Shown piece by piece: positions 17,420 through 25,440 of a DNA stretch of 64,000 nucleotides. A model generated the notes under the pieces. It worked only from the letters and a program-made list of their open reading frames with translations. It was not told where the DNA came from and did no database searches. The DNA comes from Candidatus Obscuribacterales bacterium. Lineage in GTDB: Bacteria > Cyanobacteriota > Vampirovibrionia > Obscuribacterales > Obscuribacteraceae. The stretch lies in NCBI GenBank assembly GCA_019637435.1, contig JAHBVO010000001.1:744001-808000 (forward strand), read 5' to 3'. The translations under genes and the position numbers were made by a program. The number at the start of each line of letters is the position of its first letter. Within the stretch, counting starts at the first letter, position 1.

Positions 17420-19144
17420 TCAGGTCGTGATGCGTGATTTGTCCGGTTTTACAAACGTGGCAAATTCCGCCACCGGCAAAGCGTTTAAAACGTCGTTACG
17501 CCTCAGTCCGGCGCGTCTTGCCTGGTGTATTCCGAACTTCAAGTTGTTGTAGTCGCGAGTGGAATGTGCGTCTGTGGAGATTATGAATTTGATTCCGCGT
17601 TCTTTAGCTGCGCGTGCCCACTTCGGCTCTATGTCCAGGCGGTATGGATCACCGTTTATTTCAATGGCCGCTGGTGACTCTGCCATCACATCCAGTATCG
17701 CTTCCACGTCGCAGTCAATTGGGTCGCGACGTAAGATCAATCTACCTAATGGATGCCCCCAGATTTTGAAGTGGGGATTTTTCATGCAGTTAATCAGTCT
17801 TCTCGTCATATCCGTGCGGTCTAAACGGAACCGCGAGTGCACGCTCGCTATCACTACATCAAACTGCGAGAGAATTTCTGGTGGATAGTCTAATTGACCG
17901 TCAGCGAGAATATCGCACTCGGTGCCGCGTAAGAGTTTGATGCCAACTTGTTCTTGAGCTTCATCGATAGCGCGCCACTGTGCTTTCAATTCTTCCGCCG
18001 GCAGACCACCTGCGTAATGAGCAGTGGGCGAGTGATCCGTTATTGTCAGAAACCGCATTCCCATTTTTTCTGCTGCCTGAGCCATTTCCAAGACCGAATC
18101 TCTTCCATCAGAGAAGGTCGTGTGACAATGAGTCATGCCTTGAATATCCGAAATTTGAATCAAGTCTTCGAAATCTTCTTGAGCAGCTAAGTCTAGTTCG
18201 TCCAGTCCCTCTCTTAACTCAGGCGGTATCACCGCGATGTGCAGGTGTTTAAAAAACTGTTCTTCAGTCTTCGACTCTAACGTCTGACCGCTTTTCAAAA
18301 GTTCATCACCCGTATAATCCAGGCTCTGTTTCTTGGCGAGCTCTTTCAGTTTCTCGACATGCTGTTCTGACCCGCTGCGCTCTGCTAATTTCGCTCCAAA
18401 CTGTTCTGTGACATAAACAGTTGCAGTGATACCATCGGCGAGGCGCACCGAAATCTTATTGTCTGTTTCGTCCTCAATTCTCGTGACGGTCGGAAACGAT
18501 TGCACCGCAGAGAAAACAGTTTGTGGTTTTGCTGACTCCGCAACGATTTCGATTTCATCTATAACTTCGTGCCATCTTCTTATCTTGCCTGCAATTTCAA
18601 TATGCTTCAGGCGGGCTGAGTTCTTAACGTGTTTGCGAAACTCTGCGGCCAGTTTTTGCGCATTGAACAAATGGATTTTGGCGCGGTTTTCCCGGTAAGA
18701 CTTGATTCCGCTGAGGATAGAATTTTCGGTTTTAACTCCAAAGCCTTTGATGTTTCGCACATGACCAGCCTGGCATGCGGCTTCGAGTTGCTCGATGCTC
18801 GTAATTCCGAGTTCCGAATTGAGGGCTTGAATGCGTTTCAAAGTCAGGCCCGGTACCTGTGATAGTTCGATTACTCCGGCAGGCAATTCCTCCCGCAGGC
18901 GATTGAGAACCTTCGACTCCCCGGTCTCGAAAATCTCTTTGATAAAGGCGGAAAGGGAGGGACCGATGCCGGGAACAGTGGTTAGACGATTTTCGGAAAT
19001 AACTGTTTCTATGTCCTCCGACAGGCTTTCAAGTGCGTTTGCGCCCGTTAGATATGCCTTGGATTTAAACGGATTTCCGCCCTGAACGCTGAGTAAAACG
19101 CCGGTTTCGCGCAGTAAGTTTGCGATTTCGAATTTGTCTATCAT
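17420..19144 (-). CDS. PolX-family protein with intact PHP domain and degenerate polymerase site
   Basis: A 574-aa protein with full PolX layout: an N-terminal helical 8-kDa-like domain with helix-hairpin-helix motifs (VPGIGPSLS, VPGLTLKRI, IKGFGVKTE), a palm region (about 160-300) and a C-terminal PHP domain (about 335-574). In active PolX the palm has G-S and D-x-D followed by a third Asp. Here these read G186-K187, E197-I-E199, and ATVYV where the third Asp should be, so nucleotidyl transfer is probably lost. The PHP metal residues are all present: H339-C-H341, D346, D370-H371, E409, H436, H464, D525 and H527. It probably acts as a Mn-dependent nuclease or phosphoesterase in DNA repair with the downstream ligase. 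Confidence 0.9.
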   Translation of the reverse strand: MIDKFEIANLLRETGVLLSVQGGNPFKSKAYLTGANALESLSEDIETVISENRLTTVPGIGPSLSAFIKEIFETGESKVLNRLREELPAGVIELSQVPGLTLKRIQALNSELGITSIEQLEAACQAGHVRNIKGFGVKTENSILSGIKSYRENRAKIHLFNAQKLAAEFRKHVKNSARLKHIEIAGKIRRWHEVIDEIEIVAESAKPQTVFSAVQSFPTVTRIEDETDNKISVRLADGITATVYVTEQFGAKLAERSGSEQHVEKLKELAKKQSLDYTGDELLKSGQTLESKTEEQFFKHLHIAVIPPELREGLDELDLAAQEDFEDLIQISDIQGMTHCHTTFSDGRDSVLEMAQAAEKMGMRFLTITDHSPTAHYAGGLPAEELKAQWRAIDEAQEQVGIKLLRGTECDILADGQLDYPPEILSQFDVVIASVHSRFRLDRTDMTRRLINCMKNPHFKIWGHPLGRLILRRDPIDCDVEAILDVMAESPAAIEINGDPYRLDIEPKWARAAKERGIKFIISTDAHSTRDYNNLKFGIHQARRAGLRRNDVLNALPVAEFATFVKPDKSRITT

Positions 19145-19268
19145 GCTTTCATTCTAAACTTGGAACGACCTTTTGCTCTCACTAAATAGCAAACCTCAAC
19201 GAAAGTTGTAGAATGGGCGAGAGCTATGACATTCGAGTAATCTGGTGAATCCGAGGTAAGTTGATCTG

Positions 19269-20051
19269 TTGAAAGTGCAATTCATGGTTGACGTTGTCCG
19301 AAAGTTGCGGCGACCACTTTCAGGATGTTTAGCTATTGGCTTATTGTCGGCGACATATCCGCTGTTCGAACCGGTTTTCGCATTGCCTCTGCAAGGCGGA
19401 GTGAGCGAGGATGTCATTCATCCGGTTCCCGATCAATACCGTCCAGGACAGATTTTTGATCCGAATTCGCTTGAGAAATCCAAGGTCGACAACTGGGTGA
19501 TCGTGCCCGCGTGGGCGGCCGGTCGCTGGACACGAAACGTCGAGATGATTGAATACGCTGATGGAAGCCGTGTCTCTCGTCAGATTCAATCAAGCACCAG
19601 CTGGGGCAGTCAGGTTGATTCGGCAAACAACGTATGGCATTGTTACCCGCTGCCAGCGGTCGGCTTTGGTCAGGGGGGCGGCGAGGTTTCTTACTCGATC
19701 TGGATGACGCAGAATTACTCACCACCGCGTCCGGACGTTCTCAGCTACAGTGGCGAGGGAATGTCAATAACTGTGGACGCCAAAACTCGAAGAATCAAGC
19801 AGGTCGTGCAATCGCGTGCGCTGAAAGTGCTCACTCCAAATCCTGACGGCACGATAACATCACGCAGTACGGAATCCGCCTACGACGAGTTTGGCAAACG
19901 AACAATTGCATTTAAAGGCACGACCGTTTACTTCAAAACCGGTCCATTTGTCCCCCGAGAAGAGCTTCGCGAGTCCTTTTACAATTACCTTCAATCAAAC
20001 GGAATGTCCAATTACATTCCGCGAGGAGTAAGTCAGCAAGGAGCTTACTAA
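19269..20051 (+). CDS. Secreted protein of unknown function, first gene of a kinase operon
   Basis: A 260-aa protein I do not recognise. The N-terminus has RKLRR followed by a hydrophobic stretch (LSGCLAIGLLSATYPLFEPVFA) ending in a signal-peptidase-like site, so it is probably exported. The mature part is rich in Trp, Tyr, Gly and Ser with predicted beta structure (WVIVPAWAAGRWTRNVEMIEY, GGGEVSYSIWMTQNY) and has no catalytic motif. The start is TTG 19269, with GAGG 12 bp upstream; ATG 19284 is the alternative. Its TAA is directly followed by the ATG of the Ser/Thr kinase, so the two are translationally coupled. It may be a ligand or partner for the kinase's outer domain, but this is inference. 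Confidence 0.75.
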   Translation: MKVQFMVDVVRKLRRPLSGCLAIGLLSATYPLFEPVFALPLQGGVSEDVIHPVPDQYRPGQIFDPNSLEKSKVDNWVIVPAWAAGRWTRNVEMIEYADGSRVSRQIQSSTSWGSQVDSANNVWHCYPLPAVGFGQGGGEVSYSIWMTQNYSPPRPDVLSYSGEGMSITVDAKTRRIKQVVQSRALKVLTPNPDGTITSRSTESAYDEFGKRTIAFKGTTVYFKTGPFVPREELRESFYNYLQSNGMSNYIPRGVSQQGAY

Positions 20052-21971
20052 ATGACGGATGTTTCGGACCATGACGAGACAACCGACGGGGATGCGCCAT
20101 CTATCGACGCCGCCGCTTTGCCGACTGCACTGCCGGAGCGCTATAAGATCTTAAAAATTCTTGGTCAGGGTGGAGCGGGAGTCGTCTACAAAGCCCGGGA
20201 TACAATTCTGGATAAACTTGTTGCGATTAAAATGCTCAGGCGGGCAGCAAGTCAGAATGAGGCCCTCCGCTTCCAACGCGAGGCTCAACTTGCCGGTGCG
20301 TTGAACCATCCTAATGTAATGGGTGTTCTCGACTTTGGTTTGACGAAAACGAATGATCCTTATCTGGTTATGTCGTTCGTAAGGGGTGAAAGTCTTGCTG
20401 AGCGTCTTGAACGCAAAGGACTACTACCGCTCGGTGAGGCGCTCAATCTCTTTCTTCAGATTGCGCAAGGTTTGTCTCATGCGCATAATCGTTCGATTAT
20501 TCATCGGGATATAAAGCCCAGCAATGTTATGCTCGTCAAAACCAACGATGCGATCGTAGCTCAGATAGTTGATTTTGGTTTGGCGAAGGCAACGGGAGAA
20601 GAGCAGCGTCTAACAGCTCCCGGCGCGAGCGTAGGAACACCGACCTACATGTCGCCGGAACAGATCCGCGGAGAAGCAGAGATCGACCATCGCTCCGACA
20701 TTTACTCGTTTGGTTGTTTGATGTATCGAGTTTTAACGGGCAGACCTCCTTTTCTTGGTCGCACCGCTGTTGATACCATCTCAATGCATTTAAATGAGGA
20801 ACCGCCGGCGCTGGAAGATCCAAACGAAGAGCCTCTCTCGGACGTTCTCAAAGACATGGTTTTCACCGCTCTGTCTAAAGATGCGGACAAGCGCCAGCAG
20901 AAAGTTGATGTGATAATCGAGGTCTTGAAACGGGAGATTTCGTCGATCGGCGCCGAAGACGTTTCACTAACCCTCTCTGAGGCAAAATCGGGTTTGCGGC
21001 CGCTATCCAGACGAGAACTGGGTTTTGCCGGTCTAAGTTTGGGATTAACTTTGATTATCGGGATAGGCTGGATGTCGCTGGTAACGCGAGCCGACAGCGA
21101 CAAACCAAAAGTGGAAGCAGGCGACCTTAGTAGTTCGTCGTTGACAGGAGCTCCGCACGGCGATGAGGTTAAGGTGAGCGTCGCTCGAGTTGACCCTCTC
21201 GATAAGATCAAGATCGAGAAGCTGTTCTATCTGAGGAATAAAACGTGGGAGCCGGACACCAGCGTCAATGACAAACAGCTCGCTCGTTTCGTAAAGGAGC
21301 TTGCTCCCAAAGCTCCATTCAATATTGATTTGAGTAGCTGTGACGTGTCACCTGCAGGTCTAATCGCCTTAAAAAACTGCAGAATAATCGAACTCTATTT
21401 TCACGACCGTCCGATCAACCATGCCATGACCCGCCAGTTAGCTCAGATTTCAAATGTCCGAATAATCGAATTGGGTGAAACTGACGAAGTAGATCCCGAT
21501 GCGATTCGCGACCTTGAAAAACTGCCAAAACTGAGTGGATTTGGTCTTCACGAAGTCACGTTAACGCAGGAGATTTTGAACAGTATCTGCTCTCTTCCGC
21601 ATATTGAACGGTTGGATTTGAACCGATGCGTGGGTGGTGAAAACGTCGACTGGTCGGCTTGCAAGTCGTTAACGAAACTACGCGAGTTCAAACTGGACGG
21701 AACAAAACTAGGTCCTGACGCTGTTAAGCAAATTTCCGAATTGAATGGGTTGCATCGTCTCGATCTCAAATTCATCAAACTCTCCGATGCTGATATCAAA
21801 GCGTTGGGAACGATGCCTTCTAGGGCTCCGTTGAAGGTAATTCTCAATCTTTATTCTGAGTTCCCCTATGACTTTGTAACACGCGAGCAGGTCGCTTACC
21901 TCAAAAATAAGGGCTTCTCGCTATTGATCGAGGAGTCAAAATCTGGTTTTCACGAATTTACCAAGGAGTAG
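20052..21971 (+). CDS. Transmembrane Ser/Thr protein kinase with LRR-like outer domain
   Basis: A 639-aa protein. The cytoplasmic kinase domain (about 30-300) has the Gly loop GQGGAGVVYKA, Lys60 in VAIKML, HRDIKPSN with catalytic Asp153, DFG with Asp174, GTPTYMSPEQ (activation-loop end) and DIYSFGCLMY, all residues needed for activity. One TM segment lies at about 325-345. The roughly 290-residue outer part consists of leucine-rich-like repeats of about 22-26 residues (IERLDLNRCVGGENV, LREFKLDGTKLGPDA, LHRLDLKFIKLSDAD). PknB-type kinases with outer sensor domains phosphorylate cytoplasmic targets in response to outside cues. An LRR-type sensor is unusual compared with PASTA or TPR forms. The neighbours are a secreted protein upstream and an NTF2-like protein downstream. 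Confidence 0.93.
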   Translation: MTDVSDHDETTDGDAPSIDAAALPTALPERYKILKILGQGGAGVVYKARDTILDKLVAIKMLRRAASQNEALRFQREAQLAGALNHPNVMGVLDFGLTKTNDPYLVMSFVRGESLAERLERKGLLPLGEALNLFLQIAQGLSHAHNRSIIHRDIKPSNVMLVKTNDAIVAQIVDFGLAKATGEEQRLTAPGASVGTPTYMSPEQIRGEAEIDHRSDIYSFGCLMYRVLTGRPPFLGRTAVDTISMHLNEEPPALEDPNEEPLSDVLKDMVFTALSKDADKRQQKVDVIIEVLKREISSIGAEDVSLTLSEAKSGLRPLSRRELGFAGLSLGLTLIIGIGWMSLVTRADSDKPKVEAGDLSSSSLTGAPHGDEVKVSVARVDPLDKIKIEKLFYLRNKTWEPDTSVNDKQLARFVKELAPKAPFNIDLSSCDVSPAGLIALKNCRIIELYFHDRPINHAMTRQLAQISNVRIIELGETDEVDPDAIRDLEKLPKLSGFGLHEVTLTQEILNSICSLPHIERLDLNRCVGGENVDWSACKSLTKLREFKLDGTKLGPDAVKQISELNGLHRLDLKFIKLSDADIKALGTMPSRAPLKVILNLYSEFPYDFVTREQVAYLKNKGFSLLIEESKSGFHEFTKE

Positions 21972-21977
21972 CAGAAC

Positions 21978-22463
21978 ATGAGGTTGCAAACGTTTCGGCT
22001 CGTCTCGACTGTCTTTGTTTTCGTAGTGCTAGTGTGGATTGCCATGAGCGGAGTGGTTGGTGCGATGCCAGAACCCAAATTGTCAGCTTCGCGTGATGCC
22101 ATCATAAAAGTGATCGACATGCAAAAGAATGCCTGGAATTCCGGAGACCTCGATACGTTTTTGACCGGATACTACGAATCACCCGACACTTCTTATACAT
22201 CCGGCGGTCAGGAGTACTGGGGGTATGACGCTCTAAGGCAGAAGTACACGAGATCCTATGGCACCAGTCGCGATACCATGGGGACGCTTGAGTTTTCGGA
22301 ACTCAAGGTTATTGACGTAGGCGCAGATAGCGCCTACTGCGTGGGACATTGGCATCTGGAGCGCAAAGAGAAGCAACCGCTGGAAGGTGTTTTTACGCTT
22401 GTGTTCAAGAAAACATCGGCTGGCTGGAAAATAATTCACGACCATACGACTTCAACACGTTAG
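21978..22463 (+). CDS. SnoaL/NTF2-like protein with N-terminal signal or anchor
   Basis: A 161-aa protein. Residues 8-29 are hydrophobic and end in GAMPEP, so it is exported or anchored. The rest fits one cone-shaped NTF2-like domain of the SnoaL_3/DUF4440 type: IIKVIDMQKNAWNSGDLDTF, then YTSGGQEYWGYDALRQKY, the beta strands AYCVGHWHLERK, and the ending FTLVFKKTSAGWKIIHDHT. Such domains bind small ligands or mediate oligomerisation, and some are enzymes; nothing here fixes the role. The start has a clear AAGGAG that overlaps the end of the kinase gene, so it belongs to the same operon and may serve the same pathway. Confidence 0.88.
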   Translation: MRLQTFRLVSTVFVFVVLVWIAMSGVVGAMPEPKLSASRDAIIKVIDMQKNAWNSGDLDTFLTGYYESPDTSYTSGGQEYWGYDALRQKYTRSYGTSRDTMGTLEFSELKVIDVGADSAYCVGHWHLERKEKQPLEGVFTLVFKKTSAGWKIIHDHTTSTR

Positions 22464-22550
22464 AGTAACACTGAAATAATCTTGATTTCTGCAGGTCGCT
22501 GTTTAGACCGGCGGAAAATTGAGCGTACAACTCGTCAGCGAGCGTTCGAA

Positions 22551-23303
22551 TCAATTCGAAATCTTTCTTCGATGATGTCTTTGCACGTTCTGTGCCGAGT
22601 TTAGTAAGTCAGCACTGGCTTGCTGAGAGTAGTGTGCGCGACCGTGTCCGGGTAGGATCAGCCGAGCATCATATTCCTGGTATTTTTCAAAACTTTCGAT
22701 CAGCTGAGCGCGGGCCAGTGTAAAGACTGACATATTGATAGAGAGAAGACTGAAACGGTTGCTGGCGTTGTCTCCCACGAACAGCGCCTTATGTTTCTCT
22801 GACCAGAATGATACTCCTCCAGGAGTGTGTCCAGGTGTGTGAATGACCTTCAAGCTGCCGATTTCATCAGCTTCTTCTACAGGAAGAGGTTCGTCCACAG
22901 AGGGCGGGTTTAGCACACCGAGATGATGTGCTGCTCGATGGAGATAGTGCGACAAAGTGCTTCCCTCGAGTTCTGCCAGGCTCCTTTTGCCGGTAAGATA
23001 AGGGACGTCCAGTTGGTGTGCGAAAACCTGTGCTCCTGTTCTTCTCGCCAGTTCTCCAGCCGCTCCGGCATGGTCCGGATGCGCATGTGTGATTGCGATG
23101 CGTCGCAGCGGTTTATCAATGGAACTTATAGTATCGAATATGGTGCCGGTGTTCCAAAAACAACCAGCATCAATCAGAGTCAATTCACCTTTGTCCTCCA
23201 GTAACCAGCAGTTTGTCGAAGTCGGAAAATGAAAGACTATTCTCCACAAGCCTTCTCTCTCCTTTTCGACTCTGTGACCGAAAGACCTTTGAAGAATTGC
23301 CAT
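22551..23303 (-). CDS. Metallo-beta-lactamase-fold hydrolase
   Basis: A protein of about 250 aa with the complete metal-binding set of the MBL fold: THAHPDHAG (HxHxDH), HTPGHTPGG (third His), FVGDNA (bridging Asp) and LPGHGR (last His). It therefore probably binds two Zn or Fe ions. The family includes glyoxalase II-like thioesterases, lactonases and nucleases. The compact size and GHTPGGVSFW motif fit the glyoxalase II/thioesterase-like branch, but the substrate is unknown. The start is ATG 23303, with GAGG five bases upstream; the GTG two codons earlier overlaps that site. It is convergent with the NTF2-like gene, with no strong terminator between them. Confidence 0.9.
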   Translation of the reverse strand: MAILQRSFGHRVEKEREGLWRIVFHFPTSTNCWLLEDKGELTLIDAGCFWNTGTIFDTISSIDKPLRRIAITHAHPDHAGAAGELARRTGAQVFAHQLDVPYLTGKRSLAELEGSTLSHYLHRAAHHLGVLNPPSVDEPLPVEEADEIGSLKVIHTPGHTPGGVSFWSEKHKALFVGDNASNRFSLLSINMSVFTLARAQLIESFEKYQEYDARLILPGHGRAHYSQQASADLLNSAQNVQRHHRRKISN

Positions 23304-23522
23304 TAGCACCTCGTCATTGTTTTTCTTACCATCTTACTGTTCGGCTTCTTACTGAAAATAGTTATCCACACAGTTTCCGTTCTGTTTGCCTCGATTGAGG
23401 TCAGGACAGTTTGCCTGCATAGAGGACTGGAGATTTAATCGACGTGTCGGATTGCGGTATCCTGGCATATTGGATTAGCTTCAGGTACATTGGATATGGG
23501 CTTGCTCTGTTGTGAAACCTGA

Positions 23523-24284
23523 ATGTATTTGAGAAAAGCAGTTTACAATCTTGTTCTACTCAGTTGCTTTGCCATTGGCGCGTTTCGTCCCGTTTGCGCT
23601 GAAGCGGTCAACGACTACAACATTGCACTTCGTTTGTACTCTCATCACCAGATTGCTGACGCATTAAAGGTCGTGAATCGTCAAATCAGGATCGCTCCTG
23701 GCTTCGGTCCCGCTTACGCTTTACGGGCTAACATCTACTGTGCCCAAGACAAAAACATACTCGCAATAAAGGACATCGAGAAAGCCGTAGCGCTGGAAGG
23801 TTCTGACAAAAATCCTGACTATTACGAGATTGCCGCACGCGCCCATTATCAAAACGGTGATCCTCTTAGTGCGATCAAAGCTCTGGATCGGGCAATTAAA
23901 ATCGATCCGGCTGGCGACCTTTATTATCGCGTCAGGTCCAAGATGTGGACAATTCTCAAGGATGACAAGAAAGCGTTGGCTGATGCAAACTGTGCAATTC
24001 GGGTTCAGAAACCGCAAGTTACAGCCAATTACAAAACTCGCGGCGACATCTATATGCATATGGGCAAATATGACCTGGCTGCAGCGGACTACACGGCTGC
24101 AATTGATCGAGTTCCTCGGAAGAATGGGCTCGATGTCGATTTTGAAAAGTATTACTCCAGTCGCGCCCTGGCATATGAAAAACTCGGGAAGAAAGACCTG
24201 GCTGCCAAGGATAAGGCTCGTGTGCAATCTGTTGTCAAAGAGGGCTGGGGTGCCTTCTTGTACGATGACGCTAAAAAAGACTAA
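23523..24284 (+). CDS. Secreted TPR-repeat protein
   Basis: A 253-aa protein with a signal peptide (about residues 1-26, ending in RPVCAEA). It is followed by about five TPR hairpins, including LYSHHQIADALKVVNRQIR, AYALRANIYCAQDKNILAIK and AALSAIKALDRAIKIDP-type units, and the last hairpin has YSSRALAYEKLGKKDLAAKD. It probably works in the periplasm as an interaction scaffold. There is no enzymatic motif. It stands 75 bp upstream of the 108-aa-repeat secreted protein on the same strand and may be co-transcribed with it. The partner is unknown. Confidence 0.85.
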   Translation: MYLRKAVYNLVLLSCFAIGAFRPVCAEAVNDYNIALRLYSHHQIADALKVVNRQIRIAPGFGPAYALRANIYCAQDKNILAIKDIEKAVALEGSDKNPDYYEIAARAHYQNGDPLSAIKALDRAIKIDPAGDLYYRVRSKMWTILKDDKKALADANCAIRVQKPQVTANYKTRGDIYMHMGKYDLAAADYTAAIDRVPRKNGLDVDFEKYYSSRALAYEKLGKKDLAAKDKARVQSVVKEGWGAFLYDDAKKD

Positions 24285-24359
24285 CTCCGCCAACGGACCT
24301 AATGTTTCTCGCGCGCACTTAGAGTAATCTAGTCAGCCACAGCGAGGAGTGAGAATTAA

Positions 24360-25349
24360 ATGAAACGAACAGCGTTATCTCTGGTTCTTTGGGCTGCTAT
24401 GGCTCTTCCTGCCAGCGCGCAAAACTTTCTAGATCTGCCAACCTGGCAACACTGGAATTTGAACACTATGTCGACTGACGAGCAGGCTCGTATTACTACC
24501 GGCATCAAGAATGGCTCGTTGACGAAAGCGGAAGCTGATAGACTTCAAAATCGTTTGAACCAAATCAATTCTTTGAAGGCTAGAATGGGTGTCAACGGTT
24601 TGAACCAAGCCGAAAGATTGAGACTCGATGCCGAACTCGACAATCTGGCGCAGCAGATTTACAAAGAAAGTAAAGACGGCGACCGACAAAGATGGTTGGG
24701 CAAGAAACCCTGGGATTGGGCTCGTGGAAACGGCGGACGGCTCAACAACTACATGAATTTAAATGCATGGCAGCACTGGAATCTGGACACGATGACGACC
24801 GATGAAGAGGCTCGCATCAACGCCGGCGTAAGAAACGGTTCAATAACCGCGGCAGAGGCCAATCGTCTTCGTGGGCAGCTGGCTCGAGTCAACGAGTTGA
24901 AGCGGAAGCTAAGTATCGGTGGAATGAGTCCTGCCGAGCGAGTCAAGCTGGATAGTGAAATAGATCAGCTTGCTGAGAGGATCTACAAAGAAGGTCACGA
25001 CGGTGATAGAAGCCGTTGGCTTGGTAAACAGCCGCTTGGTTGGACAAACTCGTGGCGTCCGGCAAATGTCAATAAACAGTGGAAGCGCGATATGCGTGAT
25101 GACATAAGAGATGCGAAGCGCGATTACAAAAACGATCGTGATGACTGGAAAAATAGAAACGACAATCGACCTGGTCCCGGCATTACGAAAAACGAAGCAC
25201 GCGATCTAAGGCAGGACGCAGCAAAGCTGCAGCGTCAGCAGGATCGCATGGAAGCCTCCGGCGGCGGTCTTACAAACAAAGAAGCACGAAAGCTAGAGAA
25301 ACGCCAGGACAAGCTGGATAGGAAGGTCAAACGCGATAGACACGACTGA
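24360..25349 (+). CDS. Secreted protein with 108-aa duplication and helical-hairpin repeats
   Basis: A 329-aa protein with a signal peptide ending in PASAQ at about residue 20. Two copies of a 108-residue unit follow, beginning TWQHWNLNTMSTDEQARI and AWQHWNLDTMTTDEEARI. Each holds a helical hairpin (GIKNGSLTKAEADRLQNRL) and ends near RWLGK-P-W. The C-terminal third is highly charged and contains two shorter versions of the hairpin (ITKNEARDLRQDAAKL, LTNKEARKLEKRQDKL). The G-x2-SG-x-LT-x2-EA-x-RL pattern occurs in uncharacterised exported proteins of many bacteria. It starts after a clear GAGGAGTGAG ribosome-binding site. It is followed by a strong terminator. No function can be given. Confidence 0.85.
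   Translation: MKRTALSLVLWAAMALPASAQNFLDLPTWQHWNLNTMSTDEQARITTGIKNGSLTKAEADRLQNRLNQINSLKARMGVNGLNQAERLRLDAELDNLAQQIYKESKDGDRQRWLGKKPWDWARGNGGRLNNYMNLNAWQHWNLDTMTTDEEARINAGVRNGSITAAEANRLRGQLARVNELKRKLSIGGMSPAERVKLDSEIDQLAERIYKEGHDGDRSRWLGKQPLGWTNSWRPANVNKQWKRDMRDDIRDAKRDYKNDRDDWKNRNDNRPGPGITKNEARDLRQDAAKLQRQQDRMEASGGGLTNKEARKLEKRQDKLDRKVKRDRHD
24441..25040 (+). repeat. Imperfect 324-bp tandem duplication inside the secreted repeat protein gene
   Basis: The codons for the TWQHWNL (24441) and AWQHWNL (24765) segments start exactly 324 bp apart, and similarity runs through both units. The copies have diverged by many synonymous and conservative changes, so the duplication is old and under selection as protein. 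Confidence 0.8.
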
Positions 25350-25374
25350 GTGTTTAGAGCAATAGCATGGAATG

Positions 25375-25404
25375 GGGCGATGCGAAAGTGTCGCCCTTTT
25401 TTTT
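25375..25404 (+). terminator. Intrinsic terminator after the 108-aa-repeat gene
   Basis: The stem GGGCGA / TCGCCC (25375-25380 and 25391-25396) has a 10-nt loop and is followed by eight T residues (25397-25404). It ends the plus-strand transcript and separates it from the convergent esterase gene. Confidence 0.9.
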
Positions 25405-25440
25405 CACAGACTTGAATCGGGTGCGTTTTGATTGATTCGC

